Shown here: in pieces, positions 54,701 through 64,000 of the stretch
How positions within the stretch are numbered: position 1 is the stretch's first letter
How the letters are laid out: each line of letters opens with the position of its first letter
DNA from: Apostichopus japonicus
Lineage: Eukaryota > Echinodermata > Holothuroidea > Aspidochirotida > Stichopodidae
Reading direction: 5' to 3'
Assembly (NCBI RefSeq): GCF_037975245.1
Contig: NC_092579.1
Coordinates: 23,729,166-23,793,165 of the forward strand
Length of the DNA: 64,000 nt
The notes under the pieces: generated by a model
What the model saw: only the letters and a program-made list of their open reading frames with translations
Database searches by the model: none
Told to the model about the DNA's origin: nothing
Made by a program: the position numbers and the translations under genes

Positions 54701-55892
54701 ATGCAAACAAAGACAGCTTAGTCTCTTCCTGTTACTTATAACAGGTGTTCAGATCAACCTGGTTCTTATGGTCTTGATTCATGTATACATATATATATTG
54801 TATCAATCGAAGTCTAATAGTTTCAAAGGTGTCGTGATTATCTCCATTAGGTGTTCTGTCATTCGGACCAGACCAGGAGATCGTAACTCTGATAACAAGC
54901 TAAACTGAAAAAGTAAAGGTGTTTACTTTTGAGTAAAGCTCACGATCTGAATAATTGGAACACATTCCTTGAGTTCAAACAGAACACAACACATACATTA
55001 TTACCTTCAATGCAGAGAAACAAATACCAGCCCTTCAATAATTCACATGGCGTCAGAGGTAAATACGGAACTCTCTTACTTGAATCAGTCCGAGAGGTTT
55101 CTCTCACAAACTTGAAAACTCTTCTTATCAATGAGTTTATCGAATAAAGTATTCGAGCAGAATTTAAGATAACTAAATCCACTGATCACAGGATCTGTTG
55201 CTGTCCAATGATTGGTTGAACAAGAGCAGTGAATAATGTCCTGAAATATTCACTTATTGCTCCCCTCCCCACTTTCTTTTAAACAATGCCCCTTACAAAA
55301 ACCTCTCACAGCACTGCTTGCATGCCTGTGACAATCTCATATTCTGAGCTGAAGGTATAGGTGATCTGACCTGGGAGATGTACCAATAATTTAAAGTTTT
55401 AAGGGTTATTAAACGTAATAACTGGTCAGGGGACCAGTACGTACATCACAGTGACTCTTCATCACAAGTCTGTTTTCTTGACAAACACATTTGAAATTGC
55501 TACCATAGTAACATCTCGTAGGATCTTCCACAGAAATGTAAAACCTGAGAATATGGCTGAGCTTTGTTTTCAACACTTCCTTGGCACATTGCCAACATCA
55601 TCATCATCATTCACCACACATCATAATTTAAGAACCAATCATAGTCCAGATCTTGCACCCTTTGGAAGGATATTGACTACATACACTGTTGCCATGACAA
55701 CCAACCTAGAACAACTCTCTGATGACACCAATCCAACAACACCACTCTGACAACACTGGGCTGTGCTATCGACAATCCTTCGATGCAGCTTCACACTGTG
55801 GTTCTGCAAGGTCGGCTGCATATCATCATCAGCCTTACCAACTTCTCTTCCTGGACCAAGGAGCTACTCAACAGTTTGTTTATTTATTTACT
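51716..55892. other. Intergenic space between convergent genes
   Basis: Presumably holds both 3' UTRs. After the polycystin stop there is no AATAAA in the first ~430 bases; the variant ATTAAA occurs at 52145-52150. A 12-bp ccaccatg-type repeat lies at 51925-51975. On the minus strand AATAAA hexamers lie within 15 bases after the Caskin stop (about 55880-55888), probably too close for use. A MITE is at 53939-54300. No further gene was recognised. Confidence 0.6.
53939..54300 (+). mobile_element. TTAA-bounded MITE, family A copy 3
   Basis: Same orientation as 209-564, TTAA at both ends. The peptide-level likeness between frames at 118-351 and 53806-54162 comes from this shared element, not from a gene. 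Confidence 0.88.
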
Positions 55893-55992
55893 TCACTGTA
55901 GCATGTTCTCCAAGTCCAAGGCCAAACTCTGGAACATAGATTCCAGGTCACTAAAAACTTTGTTCTCTTCATCTGTAGTCATAGAAGAAGCT
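55893..55992 (-). CDS. CASKIN: Caskin last exon: conserved C-terminal helix
   Basis: Final 33 codons with TGA at 55893-55895. Acceptor tgtttgcag. The split codon GA|A joins the exon at 56675. The encoded amphipathic helix ending DLENMLQ resembles Caskin C-termini, which supports splicing over the upstream in-frame TAA. Confidence 0.82.
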
Positions 55993-58900
55993 CTGCAAAC
56001 AGACAAAGAGTATAAATAAAATGTAAATACAAAAGCAATTAATCCATAAAAAAACAATGACTTGAAGAATTAATTGAAACACTCCCACCCTATTTATCTT
56101 CATACGACCGAGATGTGATGGAAATAGCTGACAAAGATCATCAATATTTGCCAATGTGCAACTATTAAATTGTACCTGATTGCCTTCATGTTCACCTTTG
56201 CTGAAAAGGTATCGAAACTTCAGCTTTGCATATCTCACAAAAATTACAGGTAGGACTTGATTGCAAACTTCAACAGAATTGATTAGAATATGCTCTTCTA
56301 TCTATCAGTCAGAAATAAAGTACCCCTAGAATATTATTTTCACCCCAGGGGACAAAACGGCAGACGAACGACAGCGTAATTTAAATTACAAATACCTCGG
56401 AATATATCACTTGACATAATCACTTTGCATGCTGTTGTAGTTTATACCCATGGTTAGCCTCACGACACTACGATTTTTCCTGATAAGAATAAGTTAGGAA
56501 TGCAAGGTAAACGTATCGCCACTCAGGAATCTGGCTGGATAAGAGGCAGTCCAGGGAATCAGTAGAGAGGAGGCCATGTAGTACCATTAACCCAGGGATC
56601 TACACAGTATAAATCAGTCACTTTTGGAACATAACTTCACTAACATTGTCATACATAGACACTTCTTAACTTACTCAGGAGCCGGAGGTTTCGATTCTAC
56701 CGTTGATGGTCCGCTCTGGTTTTGATGGCTGTGTTTCTTCTCCGGTGTCGAGTTTGCCGAGTCAAAATCTGACATTACAAGCTCACCATCTGGACTATTT
56801 AGCAGAGCTTCTAATTTCTCCATAGCTGAAAAAAAGGAATACATGAACGAGAAAATATAGTCTATAACCTAGATTGGATGGAGTAGATTAAAAAGATACA
56901 TTCATTATGAATATAAATTCAAAAAAGTTATTATCAATAAATTTGTAAATTTCACACAAAAACACCCTTAACAATGAACCCAAGTAGCCAAGGGTGAGCA
57001 CTTTATTTCAAAGTTTGTTGCAGAAAAATAGGACAGACTAACATTTCAAGCTTGTTCAATTATTTTCACAAAACATCAGTGGCTCATATACATTAAATTT
57101 TCTGTAAATAAATTTCTTTAATTTTGTGTCTATCTTCTTAAAACTTCATCAGTTTGAGTCCTCACCCATTCTGAAACCTATTTATTATTATCATTATTAT
57201 TATTATTATTTATATTTCAAGGAAGGTTGAGCTCCTTACCTTCTCCCAGAGAGTCTCTCTTGGGTTCCTCTTCCTTCTTATCCGCCTTTGGCCGCCTCTT
57301 GACAGTGCTCATACCATCATCATCATCATCCTCCTCCTCCTCCCACGAGATGCCGGGAGACTCAATTTTTGGTTTATAAACGGTCAATGGAGCGGCCGGC
57401 TGCTGTTCCTGGTTGGATAATTTCAGGGTCATCCTCGGAGGACTGGCTTTCGATGGCTGCTTCTTTATCGTGTCGGTGTTTTCGTTCTCGAACCCCGAGA
57501 GTGCCGACTCCATATCGCTGCTGTCCGATTCGATCACATCCTCCGAGTCTACCGACAGCTCCATGGCGTCCATTTTTTGAGAGAAGATGTCGACGTCCTG
57601 CTCGTCATCTCGCGGGAGTTCCTTAGAGACGGGGCTCTTTGGTTTGACCGGTGGCGGTGCGACAGGCTTCCTCTTGGTCGCCGGTGGCCTTGCTGGTTTC
57701 TTAGGAGGATTATCCTCAAGCTTTTGAAGTCCTCCTAAGGGGGTTAAAATTGTTTGACTCTGTTCCTTCCTATGTTCCTTTTGATTTCTCTTTATTGCCT
57801 CTTCCACAGAACTGCTGTTACTCTGCTTTGAGGTTCTCCTTTGTAATTCTCTTTGTAAATCGCCCATGTCCGGCATGAGTTTTATGGGAGGTTTGCTCTT
57901 GGGACCTGCTGGCTTCAAAATGTTTTGATTATTATTGTTGTTCGTACTGCTAACCGAAGTCCGCATGGGTCTACTGGCCCCTTGAGGTGGAGGAGGTGGA
58001 GGTGGGGGCGGTGGGGGTCCTCCCATCGGCTGTAGGGACGGTGGAGGTGGAGGGAAGGCAAGAGTCTCATTGCTACCTACTGGGGAGGCATTCATGTGGT
58101 TGGGCAAAGGGGCAGCAAAGTCTGGTGCAGGGGGTATATCTCCAAGCTGTAGTTGAAATGAGTTACCACCCGACACCGTTCCAAAAGCTGGAAGAGGCTT
58201 CGTCGGCGACGGGTCTCTCCTGCCCGCTGCTATCTTTTCCACTCTACTCTGCAGATCCTCTCGTCTGCTCCTCTGCGACAGAGATGGACTGTCGGGACTT
58301 TCAAAGTACTTTGAGGCACCGGTATCACCCACGGGGGCGGACACTTTCCTGGAAGGGAGAGAGAACTTCAATCCGGGGTTCAGGTCCTGAGGGAAGCCGG
58401 TGTGATCCTGTCCGTCTCTAACATCTGGAAACTCAGAAGGTGGATACTTGGCCACGGGTGACTGATTGTATTCGTCCTGGTCGGAGAAACCGGGTGCTCT
58501 GAGGTTACCGATTCCGGTCAATGGCTCTGGCTTCTTACCTTGTCGTTTCAGAGTAGAGTAGGTGACCGGTGGCATCTGACTGTCCTGCTCCAAGAACTGT
58601 TTCTTGAGCTGGAGGAAGGTCGCATCCGTCCGAATCTGGCTGGCATCTGAGCTGCTCGCGTCCGATTTCTCAGAGCTACTGCTGCTCTCTCCCTTCTCCC
58701 CACTGGCGCTCCTCGACAAGTGTCTCGACTTTGGCCTCCAGATGTTCTCTAGCGGGTTGGCAAGAGCAGGTTGTATAATCGGAGCTACATCTTCATCTTT
58801 GCTGCCTTGATTCTTCCACTCCAGGCTGTTGGGCCTCCTTCCATTGGAACCTCCGCTGTCGCTGCTGCTGGTGCTCTGTTCGCTGACGGACGCCTTGCGA

Positions 58901-61900
58901 GGCTGACCTGGCAGTAGTCGGTCGCTGGAACTCTTCCTATATTTGAGGCCTTGCACGACTGGCTGCTGGGCGCTCGGCAGGGCCGACTTCACATCCGGGG
59001 GGCAGACAAACTGATAGGAACCACCTCCTGCAGGTGAGATGGCATCCGTAGGAGAGGTCATTACCATCCTGGTAGGCTTAGTCACTTCTGTGGCACTGTT
59101 AGAATGCGGTACATGTGCATAGGGTGGCTGATAAGAATGTTTGGACTGAGATGACTGTGTGCGAGGTACATGTGGGTGTTCGTGCAACGACAACTCCGTC
59201 GTAACAGACCCTACAATCCGTTCCATGTTTCTATTTCCACCGTTTTGAGTATTGTGTGGATGGTAACCCATTTGGGCAGGTACTGCAGGATATGGGCTCT
59301 GTATTGACGAGTGCTCAGTGTTCACAGAATGGTTAATATTTGATGTCGGTTGGTAAGCTTGTGGGAATGGAGGTACAACTGGTATATGTTGCGGTCGGGT
59401 ATGTACAGGGTTACTACTACTACTACTAGCGACATCGCCAGTTCTACTCATGTTTGTCCGTGCATCATAATTATTCCCCTGCATGTGCTGCATAGACTGA
59501 GGGATACCCATATTGTGTTGCATGTGGCTGACATCTGTATGTTGATGATGTAAACCTTCATCATAGTCCCTACCCTCCATGTGGCCCGTTGGAGACATCA
59601 CTGCCATGGGGGGTGGTAATACTGGTGAGGGGGCTATCCCCCTAAACACATCCCCCTCCTGAGACTGAGAGCGCTGTAATTTCTTAATGGGATCAGCCTT
59701 CTTTGACGAAGAGCGTTTAATGGTGGCGTACCCTTCGATCCTGTCCGTCTGTCCGTCAAAGTGCCCTGCGGCAAACTCCGCCTCCATCTCCGCCCTGTAC
59801 ACCTGCATTTCCTCACGAAACTTCTTGAGGGATTTCTTCCTACCAATGGTGGCAGTCTTTTGTTCGCAGTCTCTCGAATTCGAGGACATGGAGTTAGTTC
59901 TCTTGGGAGGGGCGGGGGGAAGAGATTTCTTAAGCTTGACTGCGGGCTGTTCGCCAGAGCCTGACCCTGAAGAAGCTATACTTGACCCGCCTTCGATTGA
60001 GTTCCTTTTAAACCTCTCTGCCATTGCCTGTGCGGCCATCAACCTATCCAGGCTCTCTGTCGACCTGCCAGTGAATCTACGGGATGAGTCCTCTGGACTT
60101 ATCTGCGGCTGCTTGAAAGTCGAGAAGCTCATTCCCTTCGACTGGCCATCCGCGCCGCCGGCGTCGTCCAAGTTGTGAAGCGACGTGGATTTTTTGGTCC
60201 CTTGGCCGGGCACCCTGAAGGATGACATGGTGGGGATGTATGTTGACTCGATCCCTTCGTTGATGGTCTGATTCGTGGCGGATGTCTGCCTCATGGCTGC
60301 ATCTTGCCGGTGATTGAGATCGTGGCTGCCTTGTGATCCAACAGACCCCACGCTGATATCGCTGGCTAAACTCTCCCTGCTGCTTCTCAACCCTCCCGAT
60401 CTCCTCTTGACCATGAGATGAGCCTCGTCCTGCTGGTGGGGCGACTGACTGGAGGGGGCAAATTGTGCCGGCGGAGGGTAAGTTTGGTTGTGGCCCTCTA
60501 GTGATGCGGCCGGTGAGATGCTTCCACTATCACTGTTGAGGCTGGCGGGGTACGACGGACTCTGCAGCTTATTATCACCGCTGTGCTTCTTTAAGTAATT
60601 TAATCTCTTGATGGCCAGAGTAAACTTCTTCTGATCACCTGGGGTTGGAAATGAATATGTAAGGATTAATTGCTATTAGTCTGTCTATCAAGATATCTAA
60701 CACAGAGTCTTAAAGTCTTAAATCAGCGTTTGATGCGATGTTTTGTTCTAACATCGGGGCTCACCTACGCAGTAATCACCCAGACACCCCTCCCCCACCA
60801 CACATTGCAGCAACCCAAGTTATTCATGAGAAAAGACCCTTAAGCTCAGATTACACTCACATGACTGATTGCCAGATACAGCTAAAACTAAAGGTTGAAT
60901 CATATATTGACAGGACAATCACAATGTATACAAACTACACATACTGCTGTTTGCTAAGAGACGTAACATTTAAATTGCAGAATGTTGAATCATGCATTCG
61001 ATATTAGGCGAGTGGGACCACTGTGTTTAATAGCTGGGAACTGTAGAAGGGTTCAACCAAACAACTCTAATGGTAGTATGGTCAGATACCACACATAATT
61101 TTGAACACTAAAATTCTTTACATTCTGATATTTTTAATGTCTTCTGTGATGCATATTAATATCTATATGGCTTACCAAGTCTATTGATTCCAATCTCTTG
61201 TAAATCCTCCCAGGTAATTTCAGAAGCCTTCTCTACCGTTCCATAATCGTTCGAGATGAGTGTATTGTAGTACTGACTGAGATCTAATAATCTTAACCAG
61301 GTCACGACATCACCCTGAGAAACAAACAGGACAAAAGATGATCAAAGACGGATGCCACGTCTTACTATGTTGTCTGATATATGCATTTATTGACAAAACA
61401 AAATGATGTCCAAACACTTTAAAGAAAGAAACAACAATACAGCATTCTACCCCAAAAAGTTATTACATATATTTTAACAAGGGTGTAGTATACCTGTCAA
61501 TGTTTTTAAAGACTCAAAAAGTGCAAACAGAGGCATACAGATTTAATGAGAGTGGCCAATGGGTGTTGGGGGGGGGGGGGGGAGGGTGAATGCAGAAAAA
61601 ATATAGCGGTGACAAGGGATTGCTGTGATTGTCTAGGCAGTAGGCAAAACAGTTTGGAAAATTCAATTTACTTTTCAAGGTTAAGAAGAGGCATCACGTA
61701 GATGAACCAAATGGTTCCATTTATACCATAAGAGCACAAAAAATATACAACAATGAAAATTGTAAAAATATAGCGCTAATACTCGGTAATGACTAAGTAT
61801 GCACTTAGTCATTAGGACTGGAAGCAACTTTTCCTTTCTTTCAATAAAAAAAATCTGATGCCTCTGAGGAAAACATTAATCACACAGGGTGCTAAACATA

Positions 61901-63048
61901 CCGGTATAAATTTTGGCAGTGGATCGGGTTCCTTCATTTTTGATATCATGGCGGTAATCCTCTTCCTGTGAGCTGGTTTTGTTACCCCAATAGCGGTCAG
62001 ATCCTGGTATAAATTTAACAAATGTTATAGTTAGAATTTCGTTAAGCCATTGGATATGATGATTTCCATATAATTCACTATTATATTTTGGACTCGCAAG
62101 ATGGAATTACAGCACATTGTCACACAAATAACCTGAATGATCTAAATCTGTGTACCTTCCATATATAGCCCCCTCCCCACAACTCCTACAAAAAGACACA
62201 CAGCAAAAAACATTTGGTAGTCAAATGTCAGAAATAGGATCTAACTAGCACAAAGCAAATGAATCCATTCTGAGCTTATTTACTTTAACCTAGGACCTGC
62301 CCTCACTGCTACTGTACTACTCATATCTTGTAAACTTTAATATAACCTCGGTATTCAATCAATATGTTGCTTGTGATCCACATGAATTTTGTCTTTAAGC
62401 CTTCCCACAGTTTATGTGAGATCCAGAGCAAAGTATTATCCCACTATTTTTCCATCAGGCTTTCAGCTGCCCTCAGCTTGTTACAGTTGAGGAGCAGATA
62501 ATTTACTATATGCCTCCAAGAAGACCAAATAAATTTGAATTATTCTCACAAATCCTCTCTGACCATTAGTATTGATTGAAAATTGTTGACACAAGTTTTT
62601 GATATTCCCTCACACAAACTCCGTGCTTTGTTTTACCAGAAGATAAGCATACATACTTTATCCTATACAAGCCATGCATCAACGACAGCTTCTTAGATAT
62701 ATGGTCACATTATGTTTGTATGTGTATATATGGGTATGAAAAATATATATATATATATATATATATACATACATACATACATACATATATACATATATAT
62801 ATAGATATAAATATACATCAAAATATATTTATGACTTGAATTATGTCTTAAAATCTTGGTTGCCATGGTAAAAAAATCCATGTTCTAGAATAAGCGTCTG
62901 TATTGAGAGGTTAAATAGTGTGATAGGATGGTCTTACTTCAGGTGTCATTTTGGCTATGGTGGGCATATCGTAGCCAGCCAAGGTGAAGTTGTTGGTGTA
63001 TTCGGATAGCCGATGCTGTCGAAGCCATTCATATATTCTGTCAGCGTC
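55893..63048 (-). CDS. CASKIN: Caskin (SAM-domain scaffold), 3' six exons; 5' part outside window
   Basis: Exons on the minus strand, in order: 63048-62938, 62003-61902, 61314-61176, 60638-57240, 56825-56675, 55992-55893. They join in frame to 1333 residues and a TGA stop. SAM1 spans about residues 1-65 ([45 protein letters not shown]) and SAM2 about 72-135 ([33 protein letters not shown]). The string [18 protein letters not shown] and the SAM2 [11 protein letters not shown] are distinctive of Caskins. Then comes a ~1100-residue Ser/Pro/Gln-rich, probably disordered region with an 11-proline run, a Lys/Pro-rich stretch ([15 protein letters not shown]), and a C-terminal helix ([20 protein letters not shown]). 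In animals Caskin is a synaptic scaffold; the SAM pair polymerises. Ankyrin repeats and SH3 are expected upstream, beyond 64000. Confidence 0.94.
56675..56825 (-). CDS. CASKIN: Caskin penultimate exon
   Basis: Split Ala G|CT at entry after ttttttcag; exit CCTGA|GTAAGT. The donor overlaps an in-frame stop: unspliced sequence reads CCT GAG TAA. Intron retention would therefore give a protein ending PPAPE, 33 residues shorter. Confidence 0.88.
57240..60638 (-). CDS. CASKIN: Caskin large exon: end of SAM2 and Ser/Pro-rich region
   Basis: 3399 bp. Starts [18 protein letters not shown], closing SAM2, then low-complexity Ser, His, Gln and Pro. Notable are [10 protein letters not shown], a [15 protein letters not shown] run near 57985-58030 (a profilin/SH3-type ligand), Lys/Pro SH3-type motifs at about 57630-57700, and an acidic [10 protein letters not shown] run near 57320-57350. 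Exit GAAG|GTAAGG. Confidence 0.95.
60639..61175. other. Caskin intron, nothing recognised
   Basis: No repeat family or coding similarity seen apart from A/T-rich sequence. Confidence 0.6.
61176..61314 (-). CDS. CASKIN: Caskin exon: SAM2
   Basis: Phase 0 entry after gtttctcag; exit G|GTAAGC. Encodes [18 protein letters not shown] and [14 protein letters not shown], the core of the second SAM domain. Confidence 0.96.
61567..61583. repeat. G homopolymer run
   Basis: About 15 consecutive G in the Caskin intron; length may be unreliable in assembly. Confidence 0.85.
61902..62003 (-). CDS. CASKIN: Caskin exon: end of SAM1
   Basis: 34 codons, phase 0 both ends. [20 protein letters not shown] ends SAM1, then a short linker DPLPKFIP leads into SAM2. 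Confidence 0.96.
62741..62815. repeat. (TA)n and (TACA)n microsatellite
   Basis: A TA run followed by TACA units and more TA steps in the Caskin intron. Confidence 0.9.
62938..63048 (-). CDS. CASKIN: Caskin exon: start of SAM1
   Basis: 37 codons, phase 0 both ends, acceptor cgtctttcag, donor [23 protein letters not shown] and [13 protein letters not shown] form helices 1-3 of SAM1. Confidence 0.95.
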
Positions 63049-64000
63049 CTGAAAGACGAAACACAACTCTGTTACACCCGACAAACATCTCCACACTTTT
63101 TGATTGTTCAGAAGACCACTGCCAAGCTCTCTTTTATTCAAGGGAAGGATTTAGTTTCAACAGATCAGGTCTCATAGTCACATATATAAATTTAGAGAGA
63201 CAGAGATTCCCCCCACAGAGAAATATCTCGCAGTGTCTTGTCTTGTTTGTCAAACTATTATCATCCATGGGAAAACATCCAATAGATTTACCCCCAGAAT
63301 GTTTTTTTTAAATATCATTCTTTGGCTTAATATTCTGCAATAAACTGATCACTTTTTGCTTCCAAGAAATGCAATTTACCATCTCTATTCATGTTAAAAG
63401 ACTTCACAAATCACAAATGAACTGAAATTGTTTCTCTGATTTTTATAGAACTAACAGTTTCTGACATCATACTTGATATGACCTTTCAAATTCTACAGTA
63501 GAAATCAAGATTATATATCCCTAGAAGTTGCTGAAAACTTCAGATTTGTCAAAAACCAAACTTTACACTATAGAATGTCTTCATTCATACCCAGAGGGGT
63601 TCACATATTAAGTTAACATAAAGGTAAAGTATCTGATTCCTAATTTGCCTGCAAGGCTCAGTTTTTAGTTGTATGTATTGTTGCATTTCCACCACAGTAA
63701 ATTGTCAATCACTTTATCAATTCCAATATCTAAACTGACATTTTATTCTCTAATTTTCTCCATTTTTCTTTCCAAATATATATATTTTTTTATGTATTTA
63801 TTTCATCCTTAATTTGCATTGTCTTGGTTCTACCAAACATTACAAAAGCTCTGAACATTTTTTAAAAACTTTTATTCACATTAAACAGGGCAGTATAGCC
63901 GGTTTCTTTGTGTATTTCAGTCACATTCAACACTGTAATACAAAGTAAAAACAGCCAAAGGAGGTATTCTGAATTTCAAATCTTTCTAACAAAGTTTTTA
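63049..64000. other. Caskin intron continuing beyond the window
   Basis: No further exon on either strand was recognised; A/T-rich with T- and A-runs near 63770-63860. Confidence 0.6.

Noticed and set aside
54567-54908. 113-residue frame in the intergenic region
   Set aside because: No recognisable domain, no supporting splice or codon signal; likely chance.
57987-58421. Plus-strand frame within the Caskin large exon
   Set aside because: Antisense shadow of the proline-rich coding region.

Overview
The window looks like nuclear DNA of a marine invertebrate animal, most likely a deuterostome such as an echinoderm or hemichordate. The evidence is the split genes with consensus GT-AG introns, a REJ-containing polycystin-1 family gene, a Caskin gene, Penelope-like retroelements, hAT and TTAA-type MITEs, and many micro- and minisatellites. 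The species cannot be fixed from sequence alone.

Layout. (1) 1-3726: no exon recognised; it holds a TTAA-bounded MITE and other repeats. (2) 3727-51715, plus strand: a polycystin-1 family gene assembled here from 34 exons whose splice phases all agree, giving 3179 residues to a TAG stop; its 5' end is missing. Order of domains: F5/8 type C (discoidin), PKD-like Ig folds, REJ, GAIN with GPS cleavage site, TM1, PLAT, ten more membrane segments including the polycystin (TOP) domain and channel core, and a short helical tail. (3) 51716-55892: intergenic, repeats only. (4) 55893-63048, minus strand: the 3' part of a Caskin gene (six exons, 1333 residues): tandem SAM domains, a long Ser/Pro-rich region with a polyproline run, and a conserved-looking acidic/amphipathic C-terminus. 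Ankyrin repeats and SH3 expected of the family would lie beyond 64000. The two genes converge tail to tail.

Repeats. Intron 2 of the polycystin gene (6190-13135) carries three decayed Penelope-like elements, all on the minus strand, separated by (TA)n tracts and with hammerhead-ribozyme-like motifs at their 3' sides. Two non-autonomous hAT elements have perfect 8-bp target duplications. Three copies of one TTAA MITE family and one of another are present.

The most unusual signal is that tandem repeats in the polycystin gene repeatedly start or stop exactly at exon-intron junctions. Arrays after exons 2, 16, 18, 27, 29 and 30 begin at or within tens of bases of the 5' splice site; several contain copies of the exon end plus donor (29 copies after exon 27). 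Arrays before exons 20 and 22 end at the 3' splice site. The second point of interest is the linkage of a PKD1-type gene and Caskin, which matches the close linkage of PKD1 and CASKIN1 on human 16p13.3.
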